In this document: positions 11,353 to 23,330 of the stretch, piece by piece | Numbering within the stretch: the stretch's first letter is position 1 | How the letters are laid out: the number at the start of each line of letters is the position of its first letter | NCBI GenBank assembly: GCA_031308135.1 | Contig: JAHLJT010009436.1 | Location: 117,586,416-117,650,415 of the forward strand | Reading direction: 5' to 3' | DNA length: 64,000 nucleotides | Origin: Acheta domesticus | Taxonomy: Eukaryota > Arthropoda > Insecta > Orthoptera > Gryllidae | Position numbers and translations under genes: made by a program | Notes under the pieces: generated by a model | Seen by the model: the letters and a program-made list of their open reading frames with translations, nothing else | The model's database searches: none | What the model was told of the DNA's origin: nothing

Positions 11353-11523
11353 GTACTATAATTGGATTGATGGATGTGGATGGAATTGGATTCACTTGTG
11401 AGATCCAAAATAGACTACGGATCAATAATATACAGATCTGCTGGTAAAAGTGACCTCAAAAAACTGGATACATTCCACAGTCAAGGTCTCCGGATATGCA
11501 CCGGATGTTTTCATACCAGTCCC
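11353..11523 (+). mobile_element. Jockey-like LINE, piece 2 (end of RT)
   Basis: With frame breaks it encodes RSKIDYGSIIYRSAGKSDL and LRICTGCFHTSP, the standard continuation of WGADR in Jockey-type reverse transcriptases. It starts straight after the right copy of the hAT target duplication and is cut again at 11523 by a retroposon. Confidence 0.8.
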
Positions 11524-12673
11524 ATTTGTTTGTTTGTTGCGTCATGACGCAACGCGTCTCTTAAGCCCTTGGGGGAGTTGAGCGCAAGTCGATCGGAGTA
11601 ATCCCAATGATGTTTATAAATACCACAAGATGGCTGACTCCGCGCTTTCCCAATAGGCGGAGGTGAGGCCGTACAGGGAGCCATGTTGCACGGCGAAAGC
11701 TTCGAATGACACATGCAGCCCATGACAATTCGGTAAATTTTTACGAGTGTAACACGTATACATTGTATTTATTGACATGGTTCTGTTCCATCATAAGAAA
11801 GTAAAGTAGTAGGCAACAACAAATTGTCGAAATATATTTTATAATTTACATAAAACTACAAATAGCATTGACATAGTGTTACCGGAGACCTGCAAAAATG
11901 AGGACTTGTTTTTTATGATGACTTACAGGTACAAACTTCTTATACTACTTCAGAAGAGATCAATTTATTTGTTAATACTGCACGTGACAGTAAATTATTA
12001 TTACTACGGCAGTTTTATTCTCAAGGATTCTTTCTCTGTTTCAATATTCCATTTTCAAATATATGAATAGGACGTACTTGTTCATGTGATTGGAAAAACT
12101 GCGCTTCACTTCAAATATCCTTTTTTCTCTCTTAATGGATGGTTGTTAATAACTACTGGATTTGGGAGGTGGCAGAGAGATTTAAAATGAAAACACGTAG
12201 AGAAATATAGTACATATGTACTTTTTATGGGCAGACATTTTTATTTGCATATGAATACAAAACCTTTTTGTTCCCGAACAAACATTCAAATGATACCTTT
12301 CACCATTGAAAGAAAGTATTCAAATAATAAATAATGTTACTTTTAATTTTACGTAACCGGAAATAGAACAAAACATACATTTAGAGAATAAATGAATAGA
12401 TTAAAATACATGTTCAAAACATGAACACTTAAGACTAAGATTCCACTACACGATATTGTTGTGAAACCCATCTTATAGTGGTAAAACATGGATAAAACTA
12501 AGGCAAAAAATTATTGATTTCTGGGCCAATTTTGAAAATAACAATTACATTTAAGTAAAGATAAAAATTAAAACATTTAAAAAATCAAAACAAAAAATGT
12601 TTCACTAATCACTCAAGAGAAAACTCACTACAACACACCGCTTTCGGCAATAGGAACAAGGTTTCTGGCAGAA

Positions 12674-12678
<5 letters not shown>

Positions 12679-12725
<47 letters not shown>
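12679..12725. repeat. (TA)n microsatellite
   Basis: About 23 TA units, just after a small hairpin AAGGTTTCTGGCAGAAACCT at 12658. It lies inside the retroposon interval. Confidence 0.95.
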
Positions 12726-12730
<5 letters not shown>

Positions 12731-12959
12731 TTGAGTAATCCCTCCATTAACATCAGCGCTCTCTATATTTGAGTCACGTCTCGTCTGTCAATTGTCAAGA
12801 GGACCGCCAGGTAGCATCTCCGCTAACGCGCCTCACACCGCGCGCCCCTGCGTCACTACCCAGCGGCCAGAATTGGGAAGGAATAAGGAAGAGGGTAAGG
12901 TTTAGGACACTTCACAAAGATTGGACTAGCCCTTGTGAAGCAGCTGAGCTCGTTTTGTC

Positions 12960-13050
12960 GGAACAAATTTCACATGAGAATCGACGGGAATCGAACCCGG
13001 ACCTCAGTGAAGGTGAAAGGCGAGCGACTTTGCTCTGAGCCACGAGACAG
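12960..13050 (-). ncRNA. tRNA-like head with Pol III A and B boxes
   Basis: The B box reads GGTTCGATTCC on the minus strand and the A-box-like TGGCTCAGAGC lies upstream at the spacing seen in tRNAs. The acceptor stem does not close well, so this is a SINE head and internal Pol III promoter, not a functional tRNA gene. Confidence 0.6.
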
Positions 13051-13052
13051 CA

Positions 13053-14265
13053 TCGGAAGCGTACTAATTGAAGCAAATAAATACACATTATCTCATAGCA
13101 GAGAGAAACTAATAATCAAATATGCTCTAAAAGCAGCCACATCCATCAATCCAATTATAGTACGGGACATATATCCTAAACAAGAGTACATAGAGCATTC
13201 GCGTTTTATGCCTTTGTATGCAAAAATTAGAAAAGTACTTAGAGAACTTAATTTCGATCACAGAAAAGTAGAAAAGAAGAGAATTTACAAAATTCCTCCT
13301 TGGATAATCTCGGATATTTCAATAGACTTATCATCAGGCGCTCATCAAGGACACGGAACATCTGAGGTAAACTCTGGACCGACCAACAATTACATGTTTT
13401 ATCAAGTTTATGCCAAAGCAATTAAAAATACACAAGGAACAGAAGCAACAGTGGTAACGAAAGATGTATCGGTCAAACACCAACTTAACCTTACTGCCGA
13501 ATTTTGACCACCATGAAACTTATTACAAATATCAACCACTCAAAGTTCAGTTTATACTCAAATTCCTGCACTGCACTAAAAATCATCAACAATAACGAAA
13601 CTTTTAATGAAATGATTATTACAATCCAAGAACTTTACCACGTCAGGTAAAGGAGTAATATTGGTATGGGATATGAACCTGATCAAGATACAGAAATGCA
13701 GAGGGAAACTACCAGAGGGATTAGTGGAAGTACAACTGATATCCCAAACACTGTACTGGCAATTTCGAATACACTCTAATATCTAGTGAAATATATTGGA
13801 AAAATATCAGAATAAAAATGATTCTCCATATGGACAACGCTTAAAAGAAGTGACCTTCATAAGAAAGTAACCAATTTTCAAAGTCTTAAGCATAATAAAA
13901 AGCTTCACAGAAAGGAACAAGTGGCCCTCACGAGAACACGATCAGGTCACTGTAAGCTAAGCCATATATATTTGATTGACGGATCTAATCCTCCATCATG
14001 TGACCAGTGTAATACGGCTTGGACCTTTCCCATTTAGTCAATCATTGCCCTATTTTCCAACACAACAGGCAGAGGTATCTCCACGACACAAGTTTGGAAT
14101 GTATACTTGAATCTGATAAGTATCAAGGAAGAATTATACAATTCTATAAGGAGAGTGGAACATTCAGCCAAATCTGAATTGTATGGACAATTTCGTATAC
14201 AATACTGGACCCTGAAAAATGGTTCGTCACCTGACAACTCTTAAAGATGTTCGACATGATACTAA
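13053..14265 (+). pseudogene. Jockey-like LINE, piece 3 (RNase H-like and C-terminal)
   Basis: The frame at 13053-13507 continues the LINE (SVLIEANKYTLSHSREKLIIKYAL, then IPPWIISDISIDLS). With frame breaks it passes through an RNase H-like region to a C-terminal Cys/His motif read near 13925-14045 (ALTRTRSGHCKLSH, then PPSCDQCNTAWT), as in Jockey-clade ORF2 proteins. Several stops and shifts show it is dead. Together with pieces 1 and 2 it makes one LINE split into three. Confidence 0.8.
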
Positions 14266-14712
14266 CTTGTTCTCTTTTCATGAGCATGTTATCATCCTGT
14301 ATACAATCTGTTCAACCGTATTTTTATAATGACTCTGTAAAACACAAAAATGGTTCCTCATCTGAACAAAACTTCAAAGGGTTCATGTGGTTTATCCCAC
14401 ACCACATCACTTTTATGTAGTAGGATATCTCTGTCATACAGCCTTCCTCTGAGTACTTGTTGATGTATATGTAATTAATAGTTTATCAAGTGTTGTAACT
14501 TTGTTTTCCTCATGTTTTTTGTATTCATATTCGATTAAGTATTATTGTTAATACTCTTTCTTTTTTGCTATCCTGTAAACAATCTGTATTATTGTACCTT
14601 GTGCTGAAACTGTAAACCTCCATTATTTATGCATGTATTTATGTTGTAATGTATATTTTCTGAGTCTCTAATGACCTAGTTGTCGATGCGACTTTAAATA
14701 AACAAATAAAAA
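14266..14712 (+). other. Jockey-like LINE 3' UTR and tail
   Basis: Non-coding sequence ending in GTCGATGCGACTTTAAATAA followed by an A-rich tail. This ending is characteristic of insect Jockey-like elements. Confidence 0.75.
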
Positions 14713-15190
14713 ATTGGATATGGGAATATATTCCTTTTTCATCTCATCCACAGGATTCATTGCTGTCTTTATCAGACGGTACATTACATTGAAATTCATT
14801 TACGTAGTTAGATTCATTGATGTCATCGCCTTCCTCTTCATCTTCATTTGTGTCTTCAAGACAGCTTACTGATTCTGCAATTATTATAAATGGGTAATAT
14901 TCAGTTATATAATTAATGTTAAACTATCAGATTGGGTATTTGTTATTATTTGAAACTAATTTCATCTCAGATTAGTGTGTAGCTTTAATACTTCCATTCT
15001 ACACAATATCAACATTTTTATTTCATTTACATTCATAAATAAATTAAAGCAAGAACAAAGGAATTGAAATTCCTGCCTAGGATTTGCAGATGGTATCGCC
15101 ATTCTTTCCGAAAATGTAATACATGCAGAAATACATATCACTCTCCTAGAATAAATAGCCAGCAATGTAGGTTTACGAATTTCTGTAGAC
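14713..15190. other. Unassigned; short acidic coding remnant on the minus strand
   Basis: Between two LINEs. On the minus strand 14745-14880 encodes an acidic stretch (LEDTNEDEEEGDDINESN) ending in a stop after a preceding acceptor-like site, which could be the last exon of a transposase. No family can be named. Confidence 0.3.
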
Positions 15191-15194
15191 AAAA

Positions 15195-15975
15195 TAAAAT
15201 GTTTCTGAAATCCTAGTAACAGTTATTGGACAGGAAAAGAGAGTAAATAAATTCACATATTTGGGAGAAATAATTCAAGAAAATGGACTAGAAAAATTTG
15301 CTGTAGAAGAAAGGGTATACAAACTGGAGAGAGCATATGGCATAACCAGAAACATTTACAACAAGAAGTCTCTATCTGAAAACTTGAAAATACATCACAA
15401 CAAAACAGTAGTAAAACCAGAATGTCTTTACGCAAGTGAATGCTTAGTACTGAACTACAAATTACATAAAGCTGAAGGCCTAGAAAGAATAATTATTCGC
15501 AAAATTCTCGGTCCGATAAGAAACACAGAGGTATGGAAATTAAGAAGTAATGAAGTTTATCGTACTATAGAGAACATAACCGACACATTATAGAAGAGGT
15601 GACTGCTATTTTTTCGACCTTTATATAGAATGGACGACAACAAATTAACTAAGCAGATTTTTAACTACCTTTGGAACAAGAAGTCTACAATAGTCTGGAT
15701 TAAAGAAGTTAGGAAAGATTTAGAAAGAAACAATATAAGTCAAAGAGAAGCAGCAGAAAGAGAGATGTTTAAGAAGAAAGTGTTAGAAATGGAAGGATTC
15801 TAGGGCAGGAAGGAAAAGAAGACAGGATCAAAACGGTCCGAGGAGAGAAAAGTGATACACAGCGAGAAGATGAAAGAGTACTGGAGGAAGAAGAAAGAAG
15901 GACAAAGGAAGAAGCAATGAAATTGGTGCATGGTCCCTAGATGACCCAAATGAAAGAAGAAGAAGAAGATGAAAT
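15195..15975 (+). mobile_element. LINE 3' end (endonuclease-RT type)
   Basis: The frame VNKFTYLGEIIQENG... LERAYGITRNIYNKKSL... VKPECLYASECL... RKILGP matches the C-terminal part of insect non-LTR ORF2 proteins. A frameshift near 15595 leads to LYRMDDNKLTKQIFNYL. Lys/Glu-rich codons and a GAA-rich tail end the element near 15975. It is 5' truncated, as is usual for LINE insertions. Confidence 0.8.
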
Positions 15976-16540
15976 TAAAGTTTTGTTCACACCTGATGTT
16001 GCGTACAAATATTATGGTAATCTTCATGTTCCAGTATTATAAGAAAAATTGTACTTGATTGACCTTGTACTTGATTACTTGAAAAAAAAACTTGTACATT
16101 GATTGACCAAAATAAGAAGAATGTCTGAGTGTTATAGTAATGTCATAGAATTTCTCCAGTAACCGTCTTTTACAAATATTAATACATATAAAAAGTTAGC
16201 ATAAATAGAACTTAATTATATTCATCTACTTTTTGAAACATTTTACAAATAAACAGGTTTATTCCTCTTCGTAGAGACATGATATCGGTATGGCACACAT
16301 ATATTCGTATTTCATACGTTAAACATGTTTCAAAAATATAAGTATAGCACGTGAACTTGTTATACACGTCACACATATAAATATTTTGCAACTTCAGAGA
16401 TTAATTTCTCACGTTCGAGACATTCAACTGGTATGGCACTTACAGACTCGCTCGCCTTCTAGACATTAAAATCAATTGAAAAATATTTGTCTCAGGTGTG
16501 TACCTATCACACATGGATTCGTGACAAATTTGATATTTTT
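15976..16540. other. AT-rich spacer, nothing recognised
   Basis: No open frame or repeat structure of note. Confidence 0.5.
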
Positions 16541-17000
16541 GAACCAGTGTAGCGTCGCGAGGTGGCGCACGTGCCGTTTCGCTGGAAAGCCCGGCCTTAA
16601 GCCGGATGGGGGATGGGGGTGGAATGCGGCGGCGCCTCGCCGGCGCGCGCCGGGCAGGAAATCCCAGCCTCAAAATAACCGGGACAACTGGGCGTGCCTG
16701 AGTGCGAGTCCATTGATGACGGCTGCTCTCTGCTGAGGGCTGGCTTGCGAGCCGAATGACGCCCGCCGCTGGTAGAGTGGGGGACGAGCCGTGGGGTATT
16801 TATTGCGGCGCCGACATGCGCTCGGGGGATACGCTAGTGAGTCGAAAGACGTGAGGTATCTCCGTGCAACCTTGCACGTTTTGGCATCCGGCCATGTAAC
16901 ATCTAGTTACGGGGACTAATGTCCGACAGCTCGCACTTCGCGCAGCTTCTCATGCTCTCGAGCAGAGGCACTGGGCTCAGCCTAGGGACGGTCGCGGGGT
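16541..17000. promoter_or_regulatory. CpG-rich island, possible promoter or decayed LTR
   Basis: GC and CpG content rise sharply against AT-rich surroundings. A TATTTATTGCGG box at about 16796, a downstream AT-rich block with TAATTTATTATTGTAAATA and a TGTAAC...-like start could fit a solo LTR, but no mate is present. No gene starts clearly from it. Confidence 0.35.
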
Positions 17001-17137
17001 TTCGCGGCTTAGAGAATAGAAAGGTTGCCTAAGGTTTTCAATTTTGTAACATTATCTTGTAATTTATTATTGTAAATATACTGTACATACTATTCAGAAT
17101 CTGTCGTCTGTGCTTTTCATGTCCAGTACGCCACACC

Positions 17138-17320
17138 AGTATGGTGGCTACTTAGAGACGCCGCAACAGTATGGCGTGGTCATAATCGGCAATGAAAAAG
17201 AATTTTCTACCTTAAGACCACAAAAATAGCTTTGAGCTTGTAATCCAAGCGGGCATAAAAAAATAGCACTTTCAATTCAGTATGGCGGACAGTTCGAGAC
17301 GCCGCTTCGGTATGGCATAC
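17138..17320. repeat. Two imperfect direct repeats
   Basis: CAGTATGGTGG...GAGACGCCGC at about 17139 recurs as CAGTATGGCGG...GAGACGCCGC at about 17278. The spacing is about 139 bp. Function unknown. Confidence 0.6.
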
Positions 17321-17785
17321 AACTCCTTCACACTTTGGCAATCTAACGAACAATATACAACTAGAATTAGCTGTTCATCAATGGCCGATTTTTTCGACAT
17401 ATTTAAAAAATTGCGCAGCGCAACGCCGACACCTACAGGCCGCCATACTTGCGTTTTCTTGTTCCTCATAACACTGGCTAACTTCTCAAAATGTTTTAGC
17501 TTTGAGTTTATCATACGTCGATTTTCTTGCTGGCTCCCGGTCTATGAGTGCAATGCTCAAACATCTTTCCAAACAAAAATCCTTAGCGTATAAGGTTTTT
17601 GCAATTTTCTAAGTGGCAAAGACCAATGAAAATTGGAGCTATACCTTTCTGTAATCGGGAGGTCTCTCGTGCGGTCGCTGTCGGTTGGCGGTACCACCTG
17701 GTACCTTCTACCTGCCGCTCAGTCTCTCAAAATTAATTTAATAATCTAATTATCCCCGCAGCGAATGCTTTCTGCCTGGTCCGAA
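17321..17785. other. Unassigned
   Basis: A 103-codon frame on plus and an 80-codon frame on minus overlap each other; neither shows a known domain. I make no gene call. Confidence 0.4.
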
Positions 17786-18356
17786 CAACCTCTTCTTCTT
17801 CTTAGTGAGGCACATCAACATTATTTGCTAATTGTTTTGGCCTGTTCAACTATGGCCTTCTATTCTTTTCTGTTGTTCACTTTCACGGTCCAGTTTCTTA
17901 TTTTCATTGTCTTGAGATCATTATGACATCATCTTTCCATCTTGTCTTCGGTCTTCCTCTAACTCTGGTTGCAATATGATTCCACCCGAAGACTTTCTTT
18001 ACTAGCCTATCATTATTCATACTGTAAACATGTCCCATCCAACTTAATCTTAACCATCTGATATGATTAACAATATTTTTGTGTTTTATTATGTTATCCA
18101 ACTCGGTATTGTATTTTATTCTCCAAATACCATTTGGTTGTTTAACTGGTCCAAAAATTCTCCTTAAAATTTTTCTTTAAAAAATCATTAGCCTTTGAAT
18201 GTCAGCTTCTCTGAGGACCCACGTTTCTACTGCGTACGTGGCTACAGGCCGTATTACTGCCATATCGAGTCTTTAATTTTGCACTTTTAGATGTCAATTT
18301 ACTTCAAAAGAATGCGTGGTTGGCAAAGTAAGCTTTATTACCAATTACTAATCTTT

Positions 18357-18456
18357 NNNNNNNNNNNNNNNNNNNNNNNNNNNNNNNNNNNNNNNNNNNN
18401 NNNNNNNNNNNNNNNNNNNNNNNNNNNNNNNNNNNNNNNNNNNNNNNNNNNNNNNN
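18357..18456. other. Assembly gap (100 N)
   Basis: Exactly 100 N, the usual placeholder for a gap of unknown size. It falls inside the RTE-like LINE, so the repeat likely caused the assembly break. Confidence 0.99.
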
Positions 18457-19534
18457 CTTTAATTTCTTCTTCTATATTATTATGATTATCTACACTAGAA
18501 CCGAGGTATTTATATGAGCTAACTGGTTATTAAGATTATCAATATTAATATCATAGTGTTGTTGGGCCAGATTTACATCTCATGAATTTGGTCTTTTGGT
18601 CATTTACGATTAGTCCATTCTTTGAAGATTGCTCTTTCAGGTGTTGGAACACTTCTTCAGGGCGGACTTTGATCTGGTTGATAAAAGAATGTCACGCGCG
18701 TAGGTTATACATTGGTTTACACATGTAGTAACATTGCCCCTTACGTCCAGTTTTTTCATAATTACATCTATTATCATACTAAATAGAGAGGCTGACAATG
18801 GATCTCCTTATTTCACTCCTGTTGTTATTTGAAAATCGCTACTTAATTCATTATTTACTTTAATTTTTGACTTTGTATTAGATGCCGTGAGCATGATCAG
18901 TCTTCTTACTTTGTTTGGTACATTAAATATTTTAATAAATTCATTGATTTTAATCCTTTGAGAATGAAAGGCATGTGTATAATCAATAAACACATTGAAT
19001 AGGTTAATGTTATATTCAAGGTATTTCTCAAAAATTTGTCTTACTATATATTGTCTATAGTTGATCTAAATCCTGCTTGATGGTCACTAAATTGTTCTTC
19101 AACTATTTAACAGAGTATATTGTTTAGAATACTTGCAAAAACTTTGTATGCAACATTTAATAAAGTTATTGGCCTGTAGTTACTGCAATTTTGTCTATCT
19201 CCTTTTCCAATATGGAGCATGTTATACCTTCTGTCCACTGCTTTGGAAGCTTTTCATTCACCCATATCTTTTGCATTATTTTATGCAGTTCTTTTTACTT
19301 TCCCGTATACGTACGTATACACGGAGTGATATACGTAGTATAGGGAAAGTTATGTAATGCTGCGCGAAAAAGTGGCCAATTTTCGGCGGAAAAAAATTAA
19401 TTGCCGGGCCGTGAAAACGAATAAGTGGATAAAACCAGTTGCTAAATTAAGAAAAAAAATCCCCTAACACGTGGTGTGGTCAAAATCCATGATTTCTTGC
19501 TTCTTTGTACTTAAAAATCGATTGACGGCATTCC

Positions 19535-19574
19535 GTCCGTCTGTCCGTCTGTCCGTCCGTCCGTCTGTCCGTCT
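19535..19574 (+). repeat. (GTCY)10 minisatellite
   Basis: Ten units of GTCC or GTCT. A GTCY tandem is a known hallmark of DINE-1-type Helentron-associated elements. Confidence 0.95.
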
Positions 19575-19724
19575 GTGGTCAACGCTAGCGCCTAAACCGT
19601 TCGGTCGATTTTCTTCAAAATTGATATTCCCCAGTCGATCTGATTCTAGTCGAAGCTTTGTGATTTTGAAAAAGATTCTTTAAAATTTGGGGGTACTTTA
19701 TATGAAGCCCCCCGGGGATTTTCA

Positions 19725-20640
19725 ACATTTTCTCAAAAACGGCTCCAATTTTTTCTTTAAATTTCTTGTATGAATAGAGGAAAATACACTTTTAACATGG
19801 CAGAGGTCCGATTTTCACGTACAGCTCTGAATTTCCGAAAATTGTGCAAGTTCGAATTTTTTTTCGGCGTCTTTCTCCAACTACAAAATTGAAGATAGAG
19901 ATTTTTTCTTCAAATAAAATTTGTTCTGCATATTGAGTTCTTTAATAAAGGTCATGTAAATGTTTTTCACAATTTTGGTAGTTTTCGTGCAATATTGCGT
20001 GTAATATGTGCAATTTTAAAAAATTACAAAAACAAAATTTTCTCAAAAACGGCTCCAAATTTTTTCTTTAAACTTTTGGTAGGGATAGTGGTAAATGTAC
20101 TCTATCAATGACATAAAAGCCATTTTGCTCTATAGGTTGTTTTTTTCAAAAATTACAAAAATGTAAATTTTTTTACTTGTCTCTCACGTCGTTAATATTT
20201 ACATTATCGGCGATTTTTTTACATTATTATATTTATGAGTATATATGCTTTAAATAATGTCAAGTAAAGTTTCTGGAAAACACTACCGTTTTCTGTGAAA
20301 AGTAGCTCAAATTTCGGCATTTTCAGAAATGCTCAAACGTCATTTTCTCGTATATGGCTGCAATTTTTTTCTTGAAACTTTTGTAACGGATAGTGCTAAT
20401 TACACTCATTAGGATAGCGTGAAGTTTATTTTGAGTTTTTTTTGTTTTTTTCAAAAATTATATAAATGTAAATTTTTTGAAAGATCTCTCACATCTTTAA
20501 TATGCACATTATCCGCAATTTGTAAAGATGATTATATTTGTGAGTGTAAGTGCTTCAAATAACTTCAAATAAAGTATTTTGAAAACTCAAAAATTTTCTG
20601 TGAAAATTAGCTTCAAATTTCGCATTTTTAGTAGCGCTAA
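19725..20640 (+). repeat. Three degenerate ~305-bp tandem units
   Basis: TTTTCTCAAAAACGGCTCCA-like blocks begin at about 19730, 20037 and 20341, each followed by TTTTTTCTT-AAA-TTT and a TAGTG/TAGAGG motif. The block forms the core of the Helentron-like element. Confidence 0.75.
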
Positions 20641-21569
20641 AACGCCTTAAACGGCACATAATTTTAAAAGAAAATCGCCATTTACGGCTAGGTTTTTGTG
20701 TTCTTTAATATTCTAAAATTAATGTTTCTGTTCTACCAATAGGAAACCGAAAAATTAAGAAAATGACAAAAAAATGTACTTTTGGCGATGATAGATGGTA
20801 GCTGGCAAGAAAGAGTATGTGGCAATTCCGAATATTGACAAATAAATAAATAAAATAAATACGGTCATGCTTAATTTTTTCAAAATACGAGTAGTTTTTC
20901 TTTAATTTTGTGACAAACGTAATAGGCCGCTGTAAATTTACTGCGCTTTGGACAGCTGGATGCGTCGTAAATTAGAATGTGCAATTTTGTATATTATTTC
21001 TTTCTTCGTTTCTTACATTCGAACTTTGTTATAGACTTACACATTAATATTTTAGAAATTGTTTATTTTGAAATATTTGAAATAAGTAAAAAGAATTAAT
21101 AGCTCTCAGAATAGCGACAATGCAGGGTCTGCAACAATGGAATTCACTTTGCGCTCGCGAATATCTGTGAATTAGTGTCATTGTTCTGACCTAATGGAGC
21201 TGTATGAAAAGGAGTTATAATTGTCTAATTTATGTTGATATTTGCAGGCAAATATTTAGTTTTGCACCAAATGCTGTACCATTTGTAGTGAGTAGAGAAT
21301 TTGTTGCATGGTTTTAAAATACTCTTCCCTAATCATGGCCCAATGGAAGGCATTTCTATATTTCCAGGGTATCAGGCTTCTTTTTCCAATACAGGGTTAC
21401 ACAACTTTTGCATTCTATTTTTGTGAAGTTGTAGAATTCACATAGTTCTGACAACACTGCAATGGAAATAGTGAGTTCCAAGCGAAGATATTAGTAGCGC
21501 ATAAAGTGCAATATTACTGCAAGTGCAATATAGCGCATAAAGTGCAGTACTACTTAGCTGTTTCCTCTA

Positions 21570-21601
21570 ATACGGGAAAGTAAGTGCTGTTGTAGCACCA
21601 C
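21570..21601 (+). terminator. 3' end hairpin of the Helentron-like element
   Basis: A subterminal inverted repeat is followed by a 5-bp-stem hairpin ending CACCAC. In rolling-circle transposons this marks the end of replication-type transfer. Confidence 0.6.
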
Positions 21602-23330
21602 TAGTTTCAATAGTCTTCCTCCATGCTTAATAAGTTCTGCCGGAATATTGTCCGAGCCCGCTGCCCTATTGGCTTTAAGATTATTAATGATATAACATAC
21701 TTCATTATATGTTGGCGGCGCACGTTCCTCGCTATTTTCGACATCATCAGCAGTAGCATTATTTATTTCGTTCTCTACATTAGGTCTGTTTATATTCAGA
21801 ATACTTTCAAAATATTCTTTCCATCTTTGCATGATTTCCTTTTTCTGTACTAGAACATTTCCGTCTGCATCTTTACATTGAATGGGGGTGAGATTATTTC
21901 CTTGCAGATTATATTTTAATTCGCCAAAAACCTTTCTGGTTTTGTTTTTCTTGTAACTCTGCTCAAGTGCTGCGAGTTTCTGATTTATCCACATTTTCTT
22001 TTTCTTTTTACAAATTTTATTTGCTTCCTTTCTTTTGGAATGATAAACTCGTAGCCAGCTCTTGTTTTAGTTTGCATTGCCTTATCTCTTGCCTTATTCT
22101 TTTCATGTATTACACTTCTACATTCTTCATCCCACCATTCATTTTTTGATCTTTTATTTTGCTTACGGATTTTTTCAAATAGCCTACAATTTCCTTTTTA
22201 TATCTTCCCAATGCTCATTTACATCTTTACTATCACTTTCTACATCACTTTGGCGGTTTTTTAGACCGACCGCTAGTTTCGCTTTGTATGCTCTGAGTTT
22301 TAAAGGGTCTTGCATATTAGCCTTATTCCATTTTGTTGTTCTTATAGATTTCTTTAAGTAATCTTAGGTAATTTCTATTTAATTAAAGCTTTAAGTAGAT
22401 AATGGTCAGTATCAATATTGAGTCCTCTTAGTGTCCTCACATCGTCCACAATCTCTTTCTTTCTGCTATTAATTAGGACATGGTCAATTTGAGTGACTGT
22501 TTGCTGGTCTGGTGAGACCCATGTGCCTTTATGAATTACTTTATGTTGAAATTGCATGCTAACAACTTCAAAATCATTAGATGCAGCAAAAGTGCATAGC
22601 ATTTCTCCATTCTCATTCTCTTTCATGCAATGTGTATTTCCCTGCTACATTTCTATACATTGCTTCTTTTCCAACTTTAGCATTAAAATCACCCAGAATT
22701 ATTACGATATCACTTTTTGGGGTTTGATAAACTATTCTTTGTAGGTTTTCGTAGAACTGTTCTTTAACTCCTTCTTTAGGTTCATTAGTAGGTGCATGTG
22801 AGTCAATTATTGTAATATTATTACATTTACCTTTGATCCTTAACTTGCATAGTCTTTCATTTATTGGGTTAAAGTTTATAACATATTTCAGCATATTATT
22901 CTTAATTAAAAAACCCATACCTGCTTGTCCTGTTTTATTGTCCACATTTACTGTGGACATTATAATAAATTGTGTACATTATAATAAAATACAAAACCAT
23001 ATTTTTTAACATAGCCATTGCCACTCTATCTTGCTTCTTGAATTGCTATTATTTCTAGTTGTGTCTTTCCAATTTGTTCTAGAAGTTCTTGTTGCTTTCC
23101 AGGTTGTAATTACGTTCTAACATTCCAAGATCCGATATTCATTACCATATTCTTTTGCTTAAGTGGCTTTCTTAATTTTCTTTCCCAATGCCATTCATTG
23201 AACTTTTTGACGTTACGCCATCTCCCTATCTCCTGGAAAACATCATACACCGCTAAAAAGTTCAGTAAACGGTCAGCACAACCGTTTACATAAAATTCAT
23301 TTAGATAGGGCATGGATTCGCGAGTTGTCC

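Larger units (their letters stand above)
11524..13052 (-). mobile_element. tRNA-headed retroposon inserted in the LINE
   Basis: On the minus strand the 5' end (13052 inward) looks like a tRNA: an A-box-like TGGCTCAGAGC and a B-box GGTTCGATTCC about 40 bases later. The far end is a (CAAA)n tail at 11524-11534, preceded by TGACGCAACAAAC. The LINE frame before (CFHTSP) and after (SVLIEAN) would rejoin cleanly, with only CAT shared at the junctions. The middle is AT-rich with a long TA repeat and may itself be a later insertion, because 1.5 kb is long for a SINE. Confidence 0.65.
19292..21601 (+). mobile_element. Helentron-like non-autonomous element (copy 1)
   Basis: The LINE frame on each side (LLKL and ELHKIMQKIW) rejoins without a gained or lost base when this 2,310-bp block is removed, so there is no target duplication. 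The block starts ACTTTCCCGTAT. Its inverse ATACGGGAAAGT lies at 21570-21581, just inside the right end, followed by a GTGCT-GTTGT-AGCAC hairpin (21584-21598). Inverted repeats placed asymmetrically plus a 3' hairpin and a GTCY tandem (19535-19574) match Helentron-associated elements such as DINE-1. It has no coding capacity. Confidence 0.8.
17786..23330 (-). mobile_element. RTE-like LINE, nearly full length, split by an insertion
   Basis: Read from 23330 leftwards: an endonuclease start (MNIGSWNVRT at about 23113), endonuclease motifs HAPTNE and ILGDFNAKVG, then TWVSPDQQTVTQIDHVLI and TDHYLL. The reverse transcriptase N-terminal part follows (AGSDNIPAELIKHGG), then after the 2.3-kb insertion ELHKIMQKIWVNEKLP, DYTHAFHS, and a C-terminal RWLRLSWMGHVYSM...RGRPKTRWKDDV. 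It ends in a GAA-rich tail at about 17786. Frameshifts and stops are many. An N gap lies inside it. Confidence 0.88.

Noticed and set aside
12960..13050. Functional tRNA gene on the minus strand
   Set aside because: The acceptor and other stems do not close; the A and B boxes fit a SINE head.
17272..17593. Overlapping frames on both strands
   Set aside because: No domain on either strand; one is the shadow of the other.
19471..19683. Frame with Arg-Pro-Ser-Val repeats
   Set aside because: It is only the translation of the GTCY tandem in the Helentron-like element.
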